16,810 bases of DNA from Bacteroides sp. CAG:144 (GTDB lineage: Bacteria > Bacteroidota > Bacteroidia > Bacteroidales > UBA11471). The stretch lies in assembly GCA_000434215.1 (NCBI GenBank), contig HF999718.1, forward strand, positions 19,928 through 36,737, written 5' to 3'. The stretch's first letter is position 1. The number at the start of each line of letters is the position of its first letter. The notes beneath the pieces were generated by a model, which saw only the letters and a program-made list of their open reading frames with translations, was not told where the DNA came from and did no database searches. The translations under genes and the position numbers were made by a program. Of this stretch, positions 7,561-14,881 are shown one piece after another.

Positions 7561-7568
7561 CAAATATA
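7561..7568 (-). promoter_or_regulatory. -7 box for the hemerythrin-LuxR operon
   Basis: On the minus strand TATATTTG (7568-7561) matches TAnnTTTG and ends one base before the ATG at 7557-7559. Transcription would begin at or within that codon, which favours a start at 7532 or 7529. The -33 position holds only a T-rich run (TTTT), so the upstream element is weak. Confidence 0.5.
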
Positions 7569-7607
7569 GTCATTTTGGTGTGAGAAAATCTATTTTATTA
7601 TTTTTTA

Positions 7608-7991
7608 CTACAAAGCAGAAGCAAAGTTTCTCTTGGGGACATGCCCCGAACGACGACAGCAAAAGCGCTCGCACTGCATCGTCAAGTCATAGCCCAGCAT
7701 CACCCCCAACATAAAATCTTCTTCGGGGGTGAGCTGGTGTATGGGTTTGGAGATGAAATGCCGCACGACATCGAGGCACTGGTGTTTGCCGAAATAAAGA
7801 TTTACCTTACCAGATCCCGCAGATTGCTTTACATAGTCGATATGCTGGCTTTCTAGTCGCTCGATCAACAATTCGGCGCACTCATCGGTCATTGTGCACA
7901 ACACGAGATTACGCACCCCTTTCTTCAACTCGTAAATCTGGTGAAGATAGAGTTTCATCGAATCGAACCGGCCATACTCATCCATGCTCAT
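7608..7991 (-). CDS. DUF2023-family protein, flavodoxin-linked
   Basis: This is a 127-residue protein recognised as DUF2023-like from its length and from segments such as MKLYLHQIYELKKGVRNLVL, the central KVNLYFGKHQCLDVV, and the C-terminal TPEEDFMLGVMLGYDLTMQC. There is no signal peptide or membrane segment. It ends with a basic, Cys-bearing tail (CERFCCRR, then HVPKRNF). Function is not known. From memory, genes of this family often lie next to flavodoxin in Bacteroidota and in Helicobacter or Campylobacter, and here its start overlaps the flavodoxin stop (ATGA, 7988-7991). It may be a flavodoxin partner or a regulator of flavodoxin use. The family call is fairly confident, the role is inference. 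Confidence 0.75.
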   Translation of the reverse strand: MSMDEYGRFDSMKLYLHQIYELKKGVRNLVLCTMTDECAELLIERLESQHIDYVKQSAGSGKVNLYFGKHQCLDVVRHFISKPIHQLTPEEDFMLGVMLGYDLTMQCERFCCRRSGHVPKRNFASAL

Positions 7992-8491
7992 AAAGCACCG
8001 TCGATTTTAAGGGCGGAAATCCATTGATCGAGGCGTTCTTCGGTCGCAGAGCTTTCATTGCACTCATCGACAGCAAGACCGACGAATTTTCCGTCTTTAC
8101 TTATTTTCGAATCGGTTACCGAATATCCCCATGGCGTATAGGCTCCCACAAAGGTACAACCCGTACTGGCAAGAGCCTCATAGATAAGTCCCACTCCATC
8201 ACAGAAAGTATCGGGATAAGACTCGGAATCGCCGCAACCGAAAAGACCTACCTTTTTACCGGACAAATCTTGTTTTTTCAAAGCGTCCAAAAAATCATAC
8301 CAGTCATCTTGCAGTTCCCCATCGCCCCACGTCGAAGTTCCCAACAAAAGGACATCGTAAGGAGCTACAGCGTCGGCTTGCGTCTCACCTACATTGTGTA
8401 CATCGGAGGCTGCAACATTCAGTCTTTCTGCAATTTTACCAGCCAACTCTTCGGTCGTTCCGGTCGTACTTCCAAAAAATATTCCTATCAT
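7988..8491 (-). CDS. fldA: Long-chain flavodoxin
   Basis: This 167-residue protein has the FMN-phosphate loop GSTTGTTEE at residues 8-16, the 50s loop with the isoalloxazine-stacking Trp (TSTWGDGELQDDWYDFLDAL, about 53-72), and the 90s loop GCGDSESYPDTFCDGVG with its stacking Tyr. The length and the inserted strand (GAYTPWGYSVTDSK) identify the long-chain type. Flavodoxins are soluble low-potential one-electron carriers that replace ferredoxin, particularly under iron limitation, and serve 2-oxoacid oxidoreductases and radical-SAM enzymes. Both enzyme types occur in this window (IorAB, QueE), so a functional link is possible but is not shown by position. It is the first gene of a two-gene operon and has a good promoter with a 25-base A-rich leader. 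Confidence 0.95.
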   Translation of the reverse strand: MIGIFFGSTTGTTEELAGKIAERLNVAASDVHNVGETQADAVAPYDVLLLGTSTWGDGELQDDWYDFLDALKKQDLSGKKVGLFGCGDSESYPDTFCDGVGLIYEALASTGCTFVGAYTPWGYSVTDSKISKDGKFVGLAVDECNESSATEERLDQWISALKIDGAL

Positions 8492-8516
8492 AGCTTTTTA
8501 TTTTTTAAATTCAGTA

Positions 8517-8547
8517 CAAAGGAACAAAAGCCACAGCATCGGGACAA
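8517..8547 (-). promoter_or_regulatory. Bacteroidota promoter for flavodoxin-DUF2023
   Basis: On the minus strand a -33 TTG (8547-8545) is followed after 20 bases by TTCCTTTG (8524-8517), one mismatch from TAnnTTTG. The leader to the ATG at 8491 is 25 bases and A/T-rich. The remainder of the 260-base divergent gap (8548-8726) shows no gene or strong structure. Confidence 0.6.
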
Positions 8548-8726
8548 TCCCTCAATTTCATTAAAATACAATCGTTACCTACCTACAAATAAGTAGTCAA
8601 AAAAATAAGCCCGGTTTCCACAAACAAGACTTACCCCGTGTTTTCTTCTCAATATAAATAACTCATTAAAAAATAACGAACCGACCGATTAGCATCAAAC
8701 TTAGCTACAAAAAAACAAAGAATCGC

Positions 8727-8734
8727 TATCTTTG
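8727..8734 (+). promoter_or_regulatory. -7 box upstream of queD
   Basis: TATCTTTG matches TAnnTTTG and lies 17 bases before the queD ATG at 8752. No clear -33 TTTG is seen at the right distance. The implied leader is only about 12 bases, too short for a preQ1 riboswitch. Confidence 0.6.
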
Positions 8735-8751
8735 CAGCCAAAACAAAGAAT

Positions 8752-9084
8752 ATGTACTACGTCAAAAAACGCCTTGAAATAAGTGCTTCCCACCAGTTGC
8801 ACCTGTCATACGAAAGCAAATGCGAAAATTTGCACGGCCACAACTGGATCATTACCGTATATTGTCGGGCAAAAGATTTGAACCGGGACGGAATGGTAAT
8901 AGACTTTTCCGTCATAAAGAACGCGATCAAGGAAAAACTCGATCATAAAAACCTCAACGATATACTGCCGTTCAATCCGACAGCAGAGAATATGGCAAGG
9001 TGGATTTGCGAACAGATTCCACGCTGCTACAAAGTCGAAGTGCAAGAATCGGAAAACAACACCGCCTGTTATGAAGAAGATTAA
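8752..9084 (+). CDS. queD: 6-carboxy-5,6,7,8-tetrahydropterin synthase (queuosine pathway)
   Basis: This 110-residue protein has the QueD/PTPS signature: zinc ligands H14 (SASHQL), H28 and H30 (LHGHNW), catalytic Cys C24 (SKCENLHGH), the DHKNLND segment at 64-70, and Glu E99 in VQESENN, which binds the pterin. QueD converts dihydroneopterin triphosphate to 6-carboxytetrahydropterin, the second step towards preQ0 and queuosine. The single N-terminal domain and short length are normal for bacterial QueD. The gene overlaps queE by 14 bases, so the two products of consecutive steps are coupled. The preQ0 synthase gene queC is not in the window. Confidence 0.95.
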   Translation: MYYVKKRLEISASHQLHLSYESKCENLHGHNWIITVYCRAKDLNRDGMVIDFSVIKNAIKEKLDHKNLNDILPFNPTAENMARWICEQIPRCYKVEVQESENNTACYEED

Positions 9085-9613
9085 CGAAATATTTTATTCT
9101 TTGCAGGGTGAAGGTTTTTGGAGCGGTACCCCAATTATTTTCATTCGATTTTCGGGGTGCAACCTCCGGTGCGACTTTTGTGATACGGAACATTATTCCC
9201 ATACCGAGATGAGCGATGCCGAAATCATCGATAGGATAAAAACGTTTCCCGCCCGACGTGTATGCCTCACCGGAGGAGAACCGTCGTTACAAATCGACCG
9301 TTTCTTTATCGACCTGCTACACAGCCACGGCTATATCATACATATCGAAACAAACGGTACTCACGCCATACCCGACGGTATCGACTGGATTACAGTAAGC
9401 CCCAAAACCTCCCGGATCGCACTCGACCGAGCCGATGAATTGAAAATCGTTTTTACGGGACAAGACGTCGATTCATGGTTACATTTCGACGCCAACCACA
9501 GGTATTTGCAGCCTTGCTCCTGTCGCAATACCCCGGAAGTCATACAATATATTCTTGCCCACCCAGAATGGTCGCTCAGCCTGCAAACCCATAAATACAT
9601 CGATATTCCTTAA
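9071..9613 (+). CDS. queE: 7-carboxy-7-deazaguanine synthase, radical SAM
   Basis: This 180-residue compact radical-SAM protein opens with IFYSLQGEGFWSG, which is typical of QueE. The cluster motif CNLRCDFC (C30, C34, C37; CxxxCxxC) binds the 4Fe-4S cluster. LTGGEPSLQ (66-74) contacts SAM, and ETNGT (93-97) and the terminal SLQTHKYIDIP are family features. QueE rearranges 6-carboxytetrahydropterin, the QueD product, into 7-carboxy-7-deazaguanine. The start at 9071 overlaps the last 14 bases of queD. The short length, with the helix region between the cluster loop and the next strand reduced, is usual for QueE. Reduction of the cluster needs flavodoxin or ferredoxin, and a flavodoxin gene lies about 580 bases away on the other strand. 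A terminator-like hairpin follows. Confidence 0.95.
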   Translation: MKKINEIFYSLQGEGFWSGTPIIFIRFSGCNLRCDFCDTEHYSHTEMSDAEIIDRIKTFPARRVCLTGGEPSLQIDRFFIDLLHSHGYIIHIETNGTHAIPDGIDWITVSPKTSRIALDRADELKIVFTGQDVDSWLHFDANHRYLQPCSCRNTPEVIQYILAHPEWSLSLQTHKYIDIP

Positions 9614-9622
9614 AAATCTACG

Positions 9623-9646
9623 ATTTGCCATAGCCGGCAAATTTTT
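9623..9646 (+). terminator. Probable intrinsic terminator after queDE
   Basis: A 7-bp stem (ATTTGCC 9623-9629 with GGCAAAT 9636-9642) closes a six-base loop and runs into TTTTT (9642-9646). It begins ten bases after the queE stop and separates queDE from the transporter, although some read-through may feed the next gene because no TAnnTTTG box is evident before it. Confidence 0.6.
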
Positions 9647-9669
9647 CCGTCTCCCCAATATAAAGCTAT

Positions 9670-10593
9670 ATGTTGCAAAAACTGAAAATGTATATGCTGC
9701 CGATAGCCATGATACTCGGTGCCATATTATACAATCCCATTACGGTCCTCAACGAAAAACTCCCACACCTTACGCAAGCGCTCATCTTCGCCATGTTATT
9801 GGTTCCCTATTGCCGCATTTCTTTACGGGAACTGCGCATCGAGCGTCTGCATATATGGCTCATCACCATACAGATAATCGGAAGTTTGGCCGTATACGGA
9901 GTACTATTGTTGTTCGATCCGCTTATCGCAGAAGGGACATTGATATGTATTTTGGCTCCGACGGCAACGGCAGCGGCCGTCATCACATTCATGTTAGGAG
10001 GCAGTCTTACTACATTGGCGACATATAGCTTGCTGAGCAACATGACGGTCGCACTTCTTTCCCCCATTATTTTTTCTTTTATCGGTATTCATACCGACAT
10101 ACCGTTTACCGAATCATTTTTCACAATTTGCCGGCAAATGATTCCGTTGCTCATTTTCCCCTTTATCACGGCCATTGCATTGCGCTATCTACTGCCGAGA
10201 GTACACTATATGCTGAGTAAAAGCCAAAGCCTGTCGTTCTATTTATGGGCCGTATCTCTTACCATTGTCATGGGACGCACGGCCGCATTTATCATCGATC
10301 AAGGAGCGGAAAATATAAAAGAAGAATTACTCATCGCACTATTTTCTCTCATCGTCTGCTCGGCCCAGTTTGCCATCGGGAAGATAATCGGACAGCGGTA
10401 CAACGAACGTATTGCCGGAGGACAAGCCCTCGGACAAAAAAATACCGTTCTGGCTATATGGATGGCTCTCACTTATGTGCACCCCATCGCTTCGATAGGA
10501 CCGGCATCGTATGTCGTATGGCAAAATTGCATCAACTCTTGGCAGTTGTGGAAGAAAAACAAGCAGGACAAGAAATATGTTTCTGCGAAATAA
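9670..10593 (+). CDS. BASS-family (bile acid:sodium symporter-like) membrane transporter
   Basis: This is a 307-residue hydrophobic protein with about ten predicted membrane segments (near 8-22, 34-50, 62-82, 90-110, 113-140, 151-174, 187-209, 219-241, 256-272, 273-292), the BASS fold. Two discontinuous-helix crossover regions are visible: APTATAAAVITFMLGG (96-111) and the GQKN segment (255-258) followed by a Pro- and Gly-rich turn. BASS proteins move organic anions or small metabolites with sodium. The glutamate of the usual ExxxQN sodium-site motif appears to be Gln (Q252 then Q256), so ion coupling may differ. The substrate is unknown. It follows queDE by 56 bases across a probable terminator, so a role with queuosine precursors is only a possibility. 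Confidence 0.75.
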   Translation: MLQKLKMYMLPIAMILGAILYNPITVLNEKLPHLTQALIFAMLLVPYCRISLRELRIERLHIWLITIQIIGSLAVYGVLLLFDPLIAEGTLICILAPTATAAAVITFMLGGSLTTLATYSLLSNMTVALLSPIIFSFIGIHTDIPFTESFFTICRQMIPLLIFPFITAIALRYLLPRVHYMLSKSQSLSFYLWAVSLTIVMGRTAAFIIDQGAENIKEELLIALFSLIVCSAQFAIGKIIGQRYNERIAGGQALGQKNTVLAIWMALTYVHPIASIGPASYVVWQNCINSWQLWKKNKQDKKYVSAK

Positions 10594-10689
10594 TGAAATA
10601 CCGATTTTCGACCATTCTCCATCACTTTACCGAGAAATCTGTTACAAATAATCCTATCGATAAGTACTTTCTTTTCCTATACATTTATA

Positions 10690-10762
10690 TCATGAATCGA
10701 TTATATATTACGCCATTGTACCACAAAGAGATTATATGTATCCTCATGAATCGAATATTCAT
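10690..10762. repeat. Direct repeat pair with overlapping inverted repeat
   Basis: TCATGAATCGA occurs at 10690-10700 and again at 10744-10754, offset by 54 bases. The second copy is part of an inverted repeat, ATGAAT-cgaat-ATTCAT (10746-10762). The pair lies 42 bases upstream of the -7 box and could be an operator for the downstream gene. This is inference. Confidence 0.45.
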
Positions 10763-10803
10763 ATTTAGAAACCCCATATGGAGCTAAATTTTCCTTTTTA
10801 TAT

Positions 10804-10811
10804 TATCTTTG
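10804..10811 (+). promoter_or_regulatory. -7 box of the yfhO-like gene
   Basis: TATCTTTG matches TAnnTTTG. No clear -33 TTTG is present at 19-21 bases upstream. The implied leader is about 85 bases and contains a six-bp hairpin (ACCGGA 10830-10835, TCCGGT 10840-10845, CAAC loop). Confidence 0.5.
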
Positions 10812-10899
10812 CTCCACAATCAATCAAAAACCGGACAACTCCGGTATTTTGGTAATATAAATTTGTTTTTGTTTCATTTTTTGCATAAAATCCATAACC

Positions 10900-13335
10900 A
10901 TGTATCGGACCTATCTAAAACCGGCTTTACCGCATTTATGCGCCATAATCGTATTCATAGCCATATCTGTGGCCTATTTCTCTCCCGAAATATTCGAAAA
11001 CAAAACGATTCTCGGACACGACAGCCGACAAGGAACCGGCCAGGAAATAACCGAATATGGGGCTCAAACGGGTAAAACCATTCGATGGACAAATTCCATG
11101 TTTTCGGGTATGCCGACTTATCAAATCGCCCCTTCTTACGAAAGCAGCTCTTTCATAAACAACATAAGCCGAATATATTCTCTTTTCTTACCAGCTCCTG
11201 TATCATACGTGTTTATACTGATGCTCGGCTTCTATATACTTTTATGTGTTTTAGGGGCTCGCAGCAGCATCGCTATACTCGGTGCTATCGGATATGCATT
11301 CTCGTCTTATTTCTTTATCATCATCATGGCGGGACATATCTGGAAAGTTCTGGCTCTCGCCTATATACCGCCGACCATTGCGGGAATGATTCTTGCCTAC
11401 CGGGGTAAATATCTCTCGGGAGGACTCGTAATGGCTCTGTTCCTGACCTTTCAAATCAAGTCGAACCACGTGCAAATGACCTACTACTCTTGTTTCATCA
11501 TGGGAGCGTATGCCTTGTGGGTACTGGTAGAAAGCATTCGTATGCACAAACTGTCCGATTTCTTCAAAGCGACCGGTGTGTGTGTCGCCGCCTTATTGCT
11601 CGCCGTATCGGTCAATCTTTCGAACCTCTATCATACATGGGAATACAGTAAAGAGAGTATGCGAGGAAAATCGGAATTGAAAGCCGATACCGGCAACCAA
11701 ACCTCAAACGGTCTCGACCGCGATTACATGACCCAATGGAGCTACGGCATAGGTGAAACATGGAGTCTGCTCATTCCCGATGTCAAAGGCGGCGGAACAG
11801 CAGCCATAGGGAAAGAGGCGCAAAATGCGCCGGCTCAATACCGACAAATCATAGCCCAACAAAACCGATACTGGGGAGACCAGCCCTTTACATCGGGGCC
11901 TGTATATGCCGGAGCATTTTTCATGACCTTGTTCGTCCTTTCGTTTTTCTTGTTGCCGGGTCGCCTCAAATGGTATCTGCTGGGAGCCACGCTCATTACG
12001 GTCTTTCTCTCATGGGGTAAAAACATGATGTGGTTTACCGACCTATTTGCCGACTATTTCCCGATGTATTCCAAGTTCCGCTCGGTATCATCGATTCTTG
12101 TCGTTGCAGAACTGGTAATTCCATTGATGGCAGCCTTAGCCGTCGTCGAAATGGTAAAAAATCCCGACATCTTAAAACAAAAAAGAAAAGCTCTCTACAT
12201 ATCGTTCGGCCTCACCGGTGGTATCGCTTTGCTTTTTGCAATAGCCCCGGGACTCTTCTTCAACTTTTTGAGCGAACAGGAAAGTCAATATTTCCTGCCG
12301 CAGGCAGCCCAAAACAATCAAGTGGCCGCTATCATCGGAGCATTGGAAAACGTACGCATGGGTATCTTCCGCAGCGATGCATGGCGATCGGTATTCATTA
12401 TCGCCATCGGCGGACTCCTTACATTCCTCTTCGCCCGCAAAAAATTGAACGCCAACTTTTTCGTTACTGGACTGATTGTTCTCTGCCTCGTCGATATGTG
12501 GACGGTCGACAAACGATACCTCAATAGCGAACATTTCATTCGGAAACAAGATACAAAAGACTTCGCATCGTTTTTTCCGAAAAGTCCGGCAGACAGAGTT
12601 ATCCTGCAAGACAATGATCCATACTACCGGGTATATAACCTGACGACAAATACATTCAGCGACGGTGCGACATCGTTCTATCACAAAGCAATAGGCGGAT
12701 ACCACGCTGCCAAATTGGGCCGTTACCAAGAACTTATCGAACACCAGATAAGCAAAGGCAACGAGCAAGTACTCAATATGCTGAATGCCAAATACTATAT
12801 CGTCCCCGGCGAAAACCGACAACCGCAAGCCCATCTCAATCCCGATGCATTGGGAAACGGTTGGTTTGTCGAAGAAATAAAATGGGTGAACAACGCAAAC
12901 GAAGAAATGTCGGCACTCGATCATTTCGATCCCTCGAAGACAGCTGTTATCGACAAACGTTTCTCGTCGATTTTCGATACCCAAAACATCTCCGCAGATT
13001 CTACCGCATCGGTCAAACTCACCTCTTATAATCCCGAAGAACTCCGTTATGCGGTTTCTTCTCAAAAAGGCGGAGTGGTCGTGTTCTCGGAAATATATTA
13101 CCCTCACGGCTGGAAAGCAACTGTCGACGGTATAGAAACCCCTATTGCCCGTACCGATTATGTACTGAGAGCCATCTATGTCCCGGCCGGAAATCATGAA
13201 GTAATCATGTCGTTCGAACCGACCTCCATACAAGTTACAGAAACCATCGCGTGGTGCGGATTCGGCATATTTGCACTTGTCATATTATGGAGTCTGTTCA
13301 TCGCATACCGTAAAAAGAAAACATCATCGAAATAA
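10900..13335 (+). CDS. YfhO-family large integral membrane protein (GT-C-like)
   Basis: This 811-residue protein is recognised as the Bacteroidota form of YfhO. It has an N-terminal membrane helix (about 12-30), then a large periplasmic loop with GHDSRQGTGQE and MFSGMPTYQIAPSYES. About a dozen hydrophobic helices follow up to about residue 540. A soluble beta-rich domain with GWKATVDG and VPAGNHEVIMSFEP (about 735-770) comes next, and a final membrane helix precedes a basic RKKK tail. Acidic residues in the first loop (HDSRQG) are where GT-C enzymes place their catalytic acid. In Bacillus, YfhO is linked to glycosylation of cell-envelope polymers. The Bacteroidota substrate is not known. The gene stands alone between its own promoter and a strong terminator. 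The start ATG at 10900 directly precedes the first helix. Confidence 0.87.
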   Translation: MYRTYLKPALPHLCAIIVFIAISVAYFSPEIFENKTILGHDSRQGTGQEITEYGAQTGKTIRWTNSMFSGMPTYQIAPSYESSSFINNISRIYSLFLPAPVSYVFILMLGFYILLCVLGARSSIAILGAIGYAFSSYFFIIIMAGHIWKVLALAYIPPTIAGMILAYRGKYLSGGLVMALFLTFQIKSNHVQMTYYSCFIMGAYALWVLVESIRMHKLSDFFKATGVCVAALLLAVSVNLSNLYHTWEYSKESMRGKSELKADTGNQTSNGLDRDYMTQWSYGIGETWSLLIPDVKGGGTAAIGKEAQNAPAQYRQIIAQQNRYWGDQPFTSGPVYAGAFFMTLFVLSFFLLPGRLKWYLLGATLITVFLSWGKNMMWFTDLFADYFPMYSKFRSVSSILVVAELVIPLMAALAVVEMVKNPDILKQKRKALYISFGLTGGIALLFAIAPGLFFNFLSEQESQYFLPQAAQNNQVAAIIGALENVRMGIFRSDAWRSVFIIAIGGLLTFLFARKKLNANFFVTGLIVLCLVDMWTVDKRYLNSEHFIRKQDTKDFASFFPKSPADRVILQDNDPYYRVYNLTTNTFSDGATSFYHKAIGGYHAAKLGRYQELIEHQISKGNEQVLNMLNAKYYIVPGENRQPQAHLNPDALGNGWFVEEIKWVNNANEEMSALDHFDPSKTAVIDKRFSSIFDTQNISADSTASVKLTSYNPEELRYAVSSQKGGVVVFSEIYYPHGWKATVDGIETPIARTDYVLRAIYVPAGNHEVIMSFEPTSIQVTETIAWCGFGIFALVILWSLFIAYRKKKTSSK

Positions 13336-13361
13336 CCGAAATTCGACTTTCTTTCAAATGC

Positions 13362-13397
13362 ACAAGGGGGCTATAAAGAACAGCCCCCTTGTTTTTT
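13362..13397 (+). terminator. Strong intrinsic terminator after the yfhO-like gene
   Basis: An 11-bp perfect stem (ACAAGGGGGCT 13362-13372 with AGCCCCCTTGT 13382-13392) is followed by a T6 run to 13397. It lies 26 bases after the stop and faces the convergent orphan gene ending at 13413. Confidence 0.9.
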
Positions 13398-13412
13398 CGC
13401 AAAACGACTTTT

Positions 13413-14666
13413 TCAAAAGGTTTTCATAAAAGAGAATCCGATGCTTTCTTCATATAGAGTAGGAGTAAAATAGAATGGCGGGTCGTATTCGTCCCGGTGA
13501 GTACGATAGCGAGCTATGCAAAATATACCGGCAAGCTCGCCAAGACCGCAAACCACGCCCGTTATAATGATTCCTTTTGTACGTCGACCAATACTATTTA
13601 ACTCGTTCGTATAATCTTGTCCATTATAAATATTGGAAATCCCCTTATTATAATCATCTCCGGCCTTCTTATATATCACCGGTATCGCAATAGCCGCCGA
13701 TATGGTAGAAAGGGTTATCAAAGCCTTTCCGGCTCGCAAATAGCACATATTTATATCTCTGAGTCGATTCCATTCTTCCCTGTTTTTTTCTACCATGAGT
13801 TGACGAGTGGCGATAGCTTCTTGGAAATTCAACTTCGATTCCTCCGAAGCATAACGCATAGATTTCTCGATTGATTGACAATCTTTCAAAAATCTATCCC
13901 CATACCGGCTGGCAAACAGAGGGGCGGATATTCTTTTTTGTTGTACATAATCATATAACTCCGCATAGGTCCGAGCTTTTACAATCTCCGCGATCGATTG
14001 TTTGTCGAATATTTGTGAAGGCTCATTCTTTTTCTTAATTTCTGTTTTTGCCGCCTCTGCGACTTTTTTTACGAATATCTCCGTACAAATATGGCTGTTT
14101 ACAAAAGCTTGTGATATAACTTTTTTCAATCTCTTATTGAATGGATATACCGTTTGCGAATAACACCCTTCTTCACGCCCGAACAAGTCTTTCGACAGAT
14201 ATTGATCGATACTCATTTCTATGTGTATTTTACCCTCCTCCACGTCTATACCAAAACCTAACATCACACAAACAGATGTTGGAGCAGCATTTGTACCTCT
14301 ATATATCGAAGACACATTTTCGACAAAAACCGTTCCCCGTATCGATCCCACTTTTTTATCAATTTCCTCTATATGACATAAATCATCATCGGATAAAAGA
14401 GAGTACAGATTCCCAAACAATTCATCTTTTGTTTTCGGAATTGAATCTATTTTCACACTTCGACCGACTGTCAAACCATCTGCACCCGACTTATAAAAGC
14501 CTTTTATGTTCAAAGCCGCGTCCTCGTACTTTTGGACATACACTCTTTTATCGGTGTACTGCGATAAGTCGAACTTTTCCCATTCGCCTTTTCTGACAAT
14601 TTGAGCGTCGATATTTCCTACTACCTCGATTAAAAAGAATAACATAAAGGGTACACACTTTCTCAT
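13413..14666 (-). CDS. Exported/membrane protein of unknown function
   Basis: The encoded 417-residue protein is not recognised. It has a signal peptide (MRKCVPFMLFFLIEVVGN, probable cleavage near IDAQ, residues 19-22). A mixed alpha/beta part of about 150 residues follows, with strands SIRGTVFVENV and GKIHIEMSIDQYLS that loosely recall DUF4468-like envelope domains. Next come a charged helical region (about 190-320) rich in Lys/Glu, two hydrophobic stretches (ALITLSTISAAIAIPVIY and GIIITGVVCGLGELAGIF), and a C-terminal segment with aromatic residues ending in SFMKTF. The last two hydrophobic stretches could anchor it in a membrane. Base composition is visibly more A/T-rich than in the neighbours, and the gene is monocistronic. 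This suggests a lineage-specific or acquired accessory gene. No catalytic motif was seen. Confidence 0.75.
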   Translation of the reverse strand: MRKCVPFMLFFLIEVVGNIDAQIVRKGEWEKFDLSQYTDKRVYVQKYEDAALNIKGFYKSGADGLTVGRSVKIDSIPKTKDELFGNLYSLLSDDDLCHIEEIDKKVGSIRGTVFVENVSSIYRGTNAAPTSVCVMLGFGIDVEEGKIHIEMSIDQYLSKDLFGREEGCYSQTVYPFNKRLKKVISQAFVNSHICTEIFVKKVAEAAKTEIKKKNEPSQIFDKQSIAEIVKARTYAELYDYVQQKRISAPLFASRYGDRFLKDCQSIEKSMRYASEESKLNFQEAIATRQLMVEKNREEWNRLRDINMCYLRAGKALITLSTISAAIAIPVIYKKAGDDYNKGISNIYNGQDYTNELNSIGRRTKGIIITGVVCGLGELAGIFCIARYRTHRDEYDPPFYFTPTLYEESIGFSFMKTF

Positions 14667-14736
14667 GTCGTGTATTTTTGTATTATCTGCAATAATAAAT
14701 TTTATTTTTCGCCAATCTTATTAAAAATCAGCAAGG

Positions 14737-14768
14737 CAAAGATATAATATATTTAAAGATTTATGAAA
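14737..14768 (-). promoter_or_regulatory. Promoter of the orphan exported-protein gene
   Basis: On the minus strand TATCTTTG (14744-14737) matches TAnnTTTG and TTTC (14768-14765) lies 20 bases upstream, one mismatch from TTTG. The leader to the ATG at 14666 is about 65-70 bases and A/T-rich. Confidence 0.6.
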
Positions 14769-14881
14769 CAGATGGTAAAAAAATATACAAAATTCACAGC
14801 AGATTTCGAGACGGGAAAATATTAGGAGAACTTATGTGGAAGAAAGAAAAATGCCGGATACAATTACAACAAGAGCCTGAC

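Larger units (their letters stand above)
10594..10899 (+). other. 306-base intergenic region before yfhO-like gene
   Basis: No convincing gene is present. The stretch is A/T-rich and shows an 11-base direct repeat and an overlapping inverted repeat (10690-10762), a TAnnTTTG box (10804-10811), a small hairpin (10830-10845) and a second TAnnTTTG-like octamer TAAATTTG (10858-10865) that lacks a -33 partner. No clear terminator follows the transporter. Confidence 0.6.

Noticed and set aside
8580..8751. Possible preQ1 riboswitch before queD
   Set aside because: No preQ1 aptamer pattern was found, and the TAnnTTTG box at 8727-8734 leaves a leader of only about 12 bases.
10245..10787. 180-codon plus-strand frame running out of the transporter gene
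   Set aside because: It overlaps the transporter in another frame for most of its length, is rich in Arg/His, and only its end lies in the intergenic region.
10858..10865. Second promoter (TAAATTTG) for the yfhO-like gene
   Set aside because: It matches the -7 consensus, but no TTG/TTTG lies at 18-21 bases upstream, and such octamers are frequent in A/T-rich leaders. Kept only as a note.
12172..13233. 353-codon open frame on the minus strand
   Set aside because: It lies wholly inside the yfhO-like gene on the opposite strand, has Cys/Arg/Ile-rich composition typical of antisense translation, and lacks its own promoter or family motifs.
14763..14825. 21-codon frame with an ADFET segment resembling the exonuclease motif of family B DNA polymerases, possible phage remnant
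   Set aside because: Too short, interrupted by a stop, overlaps the promoter flank of the orphan gene on the other strand, and the next frame runs through the tRNA terminator. Probably chance.
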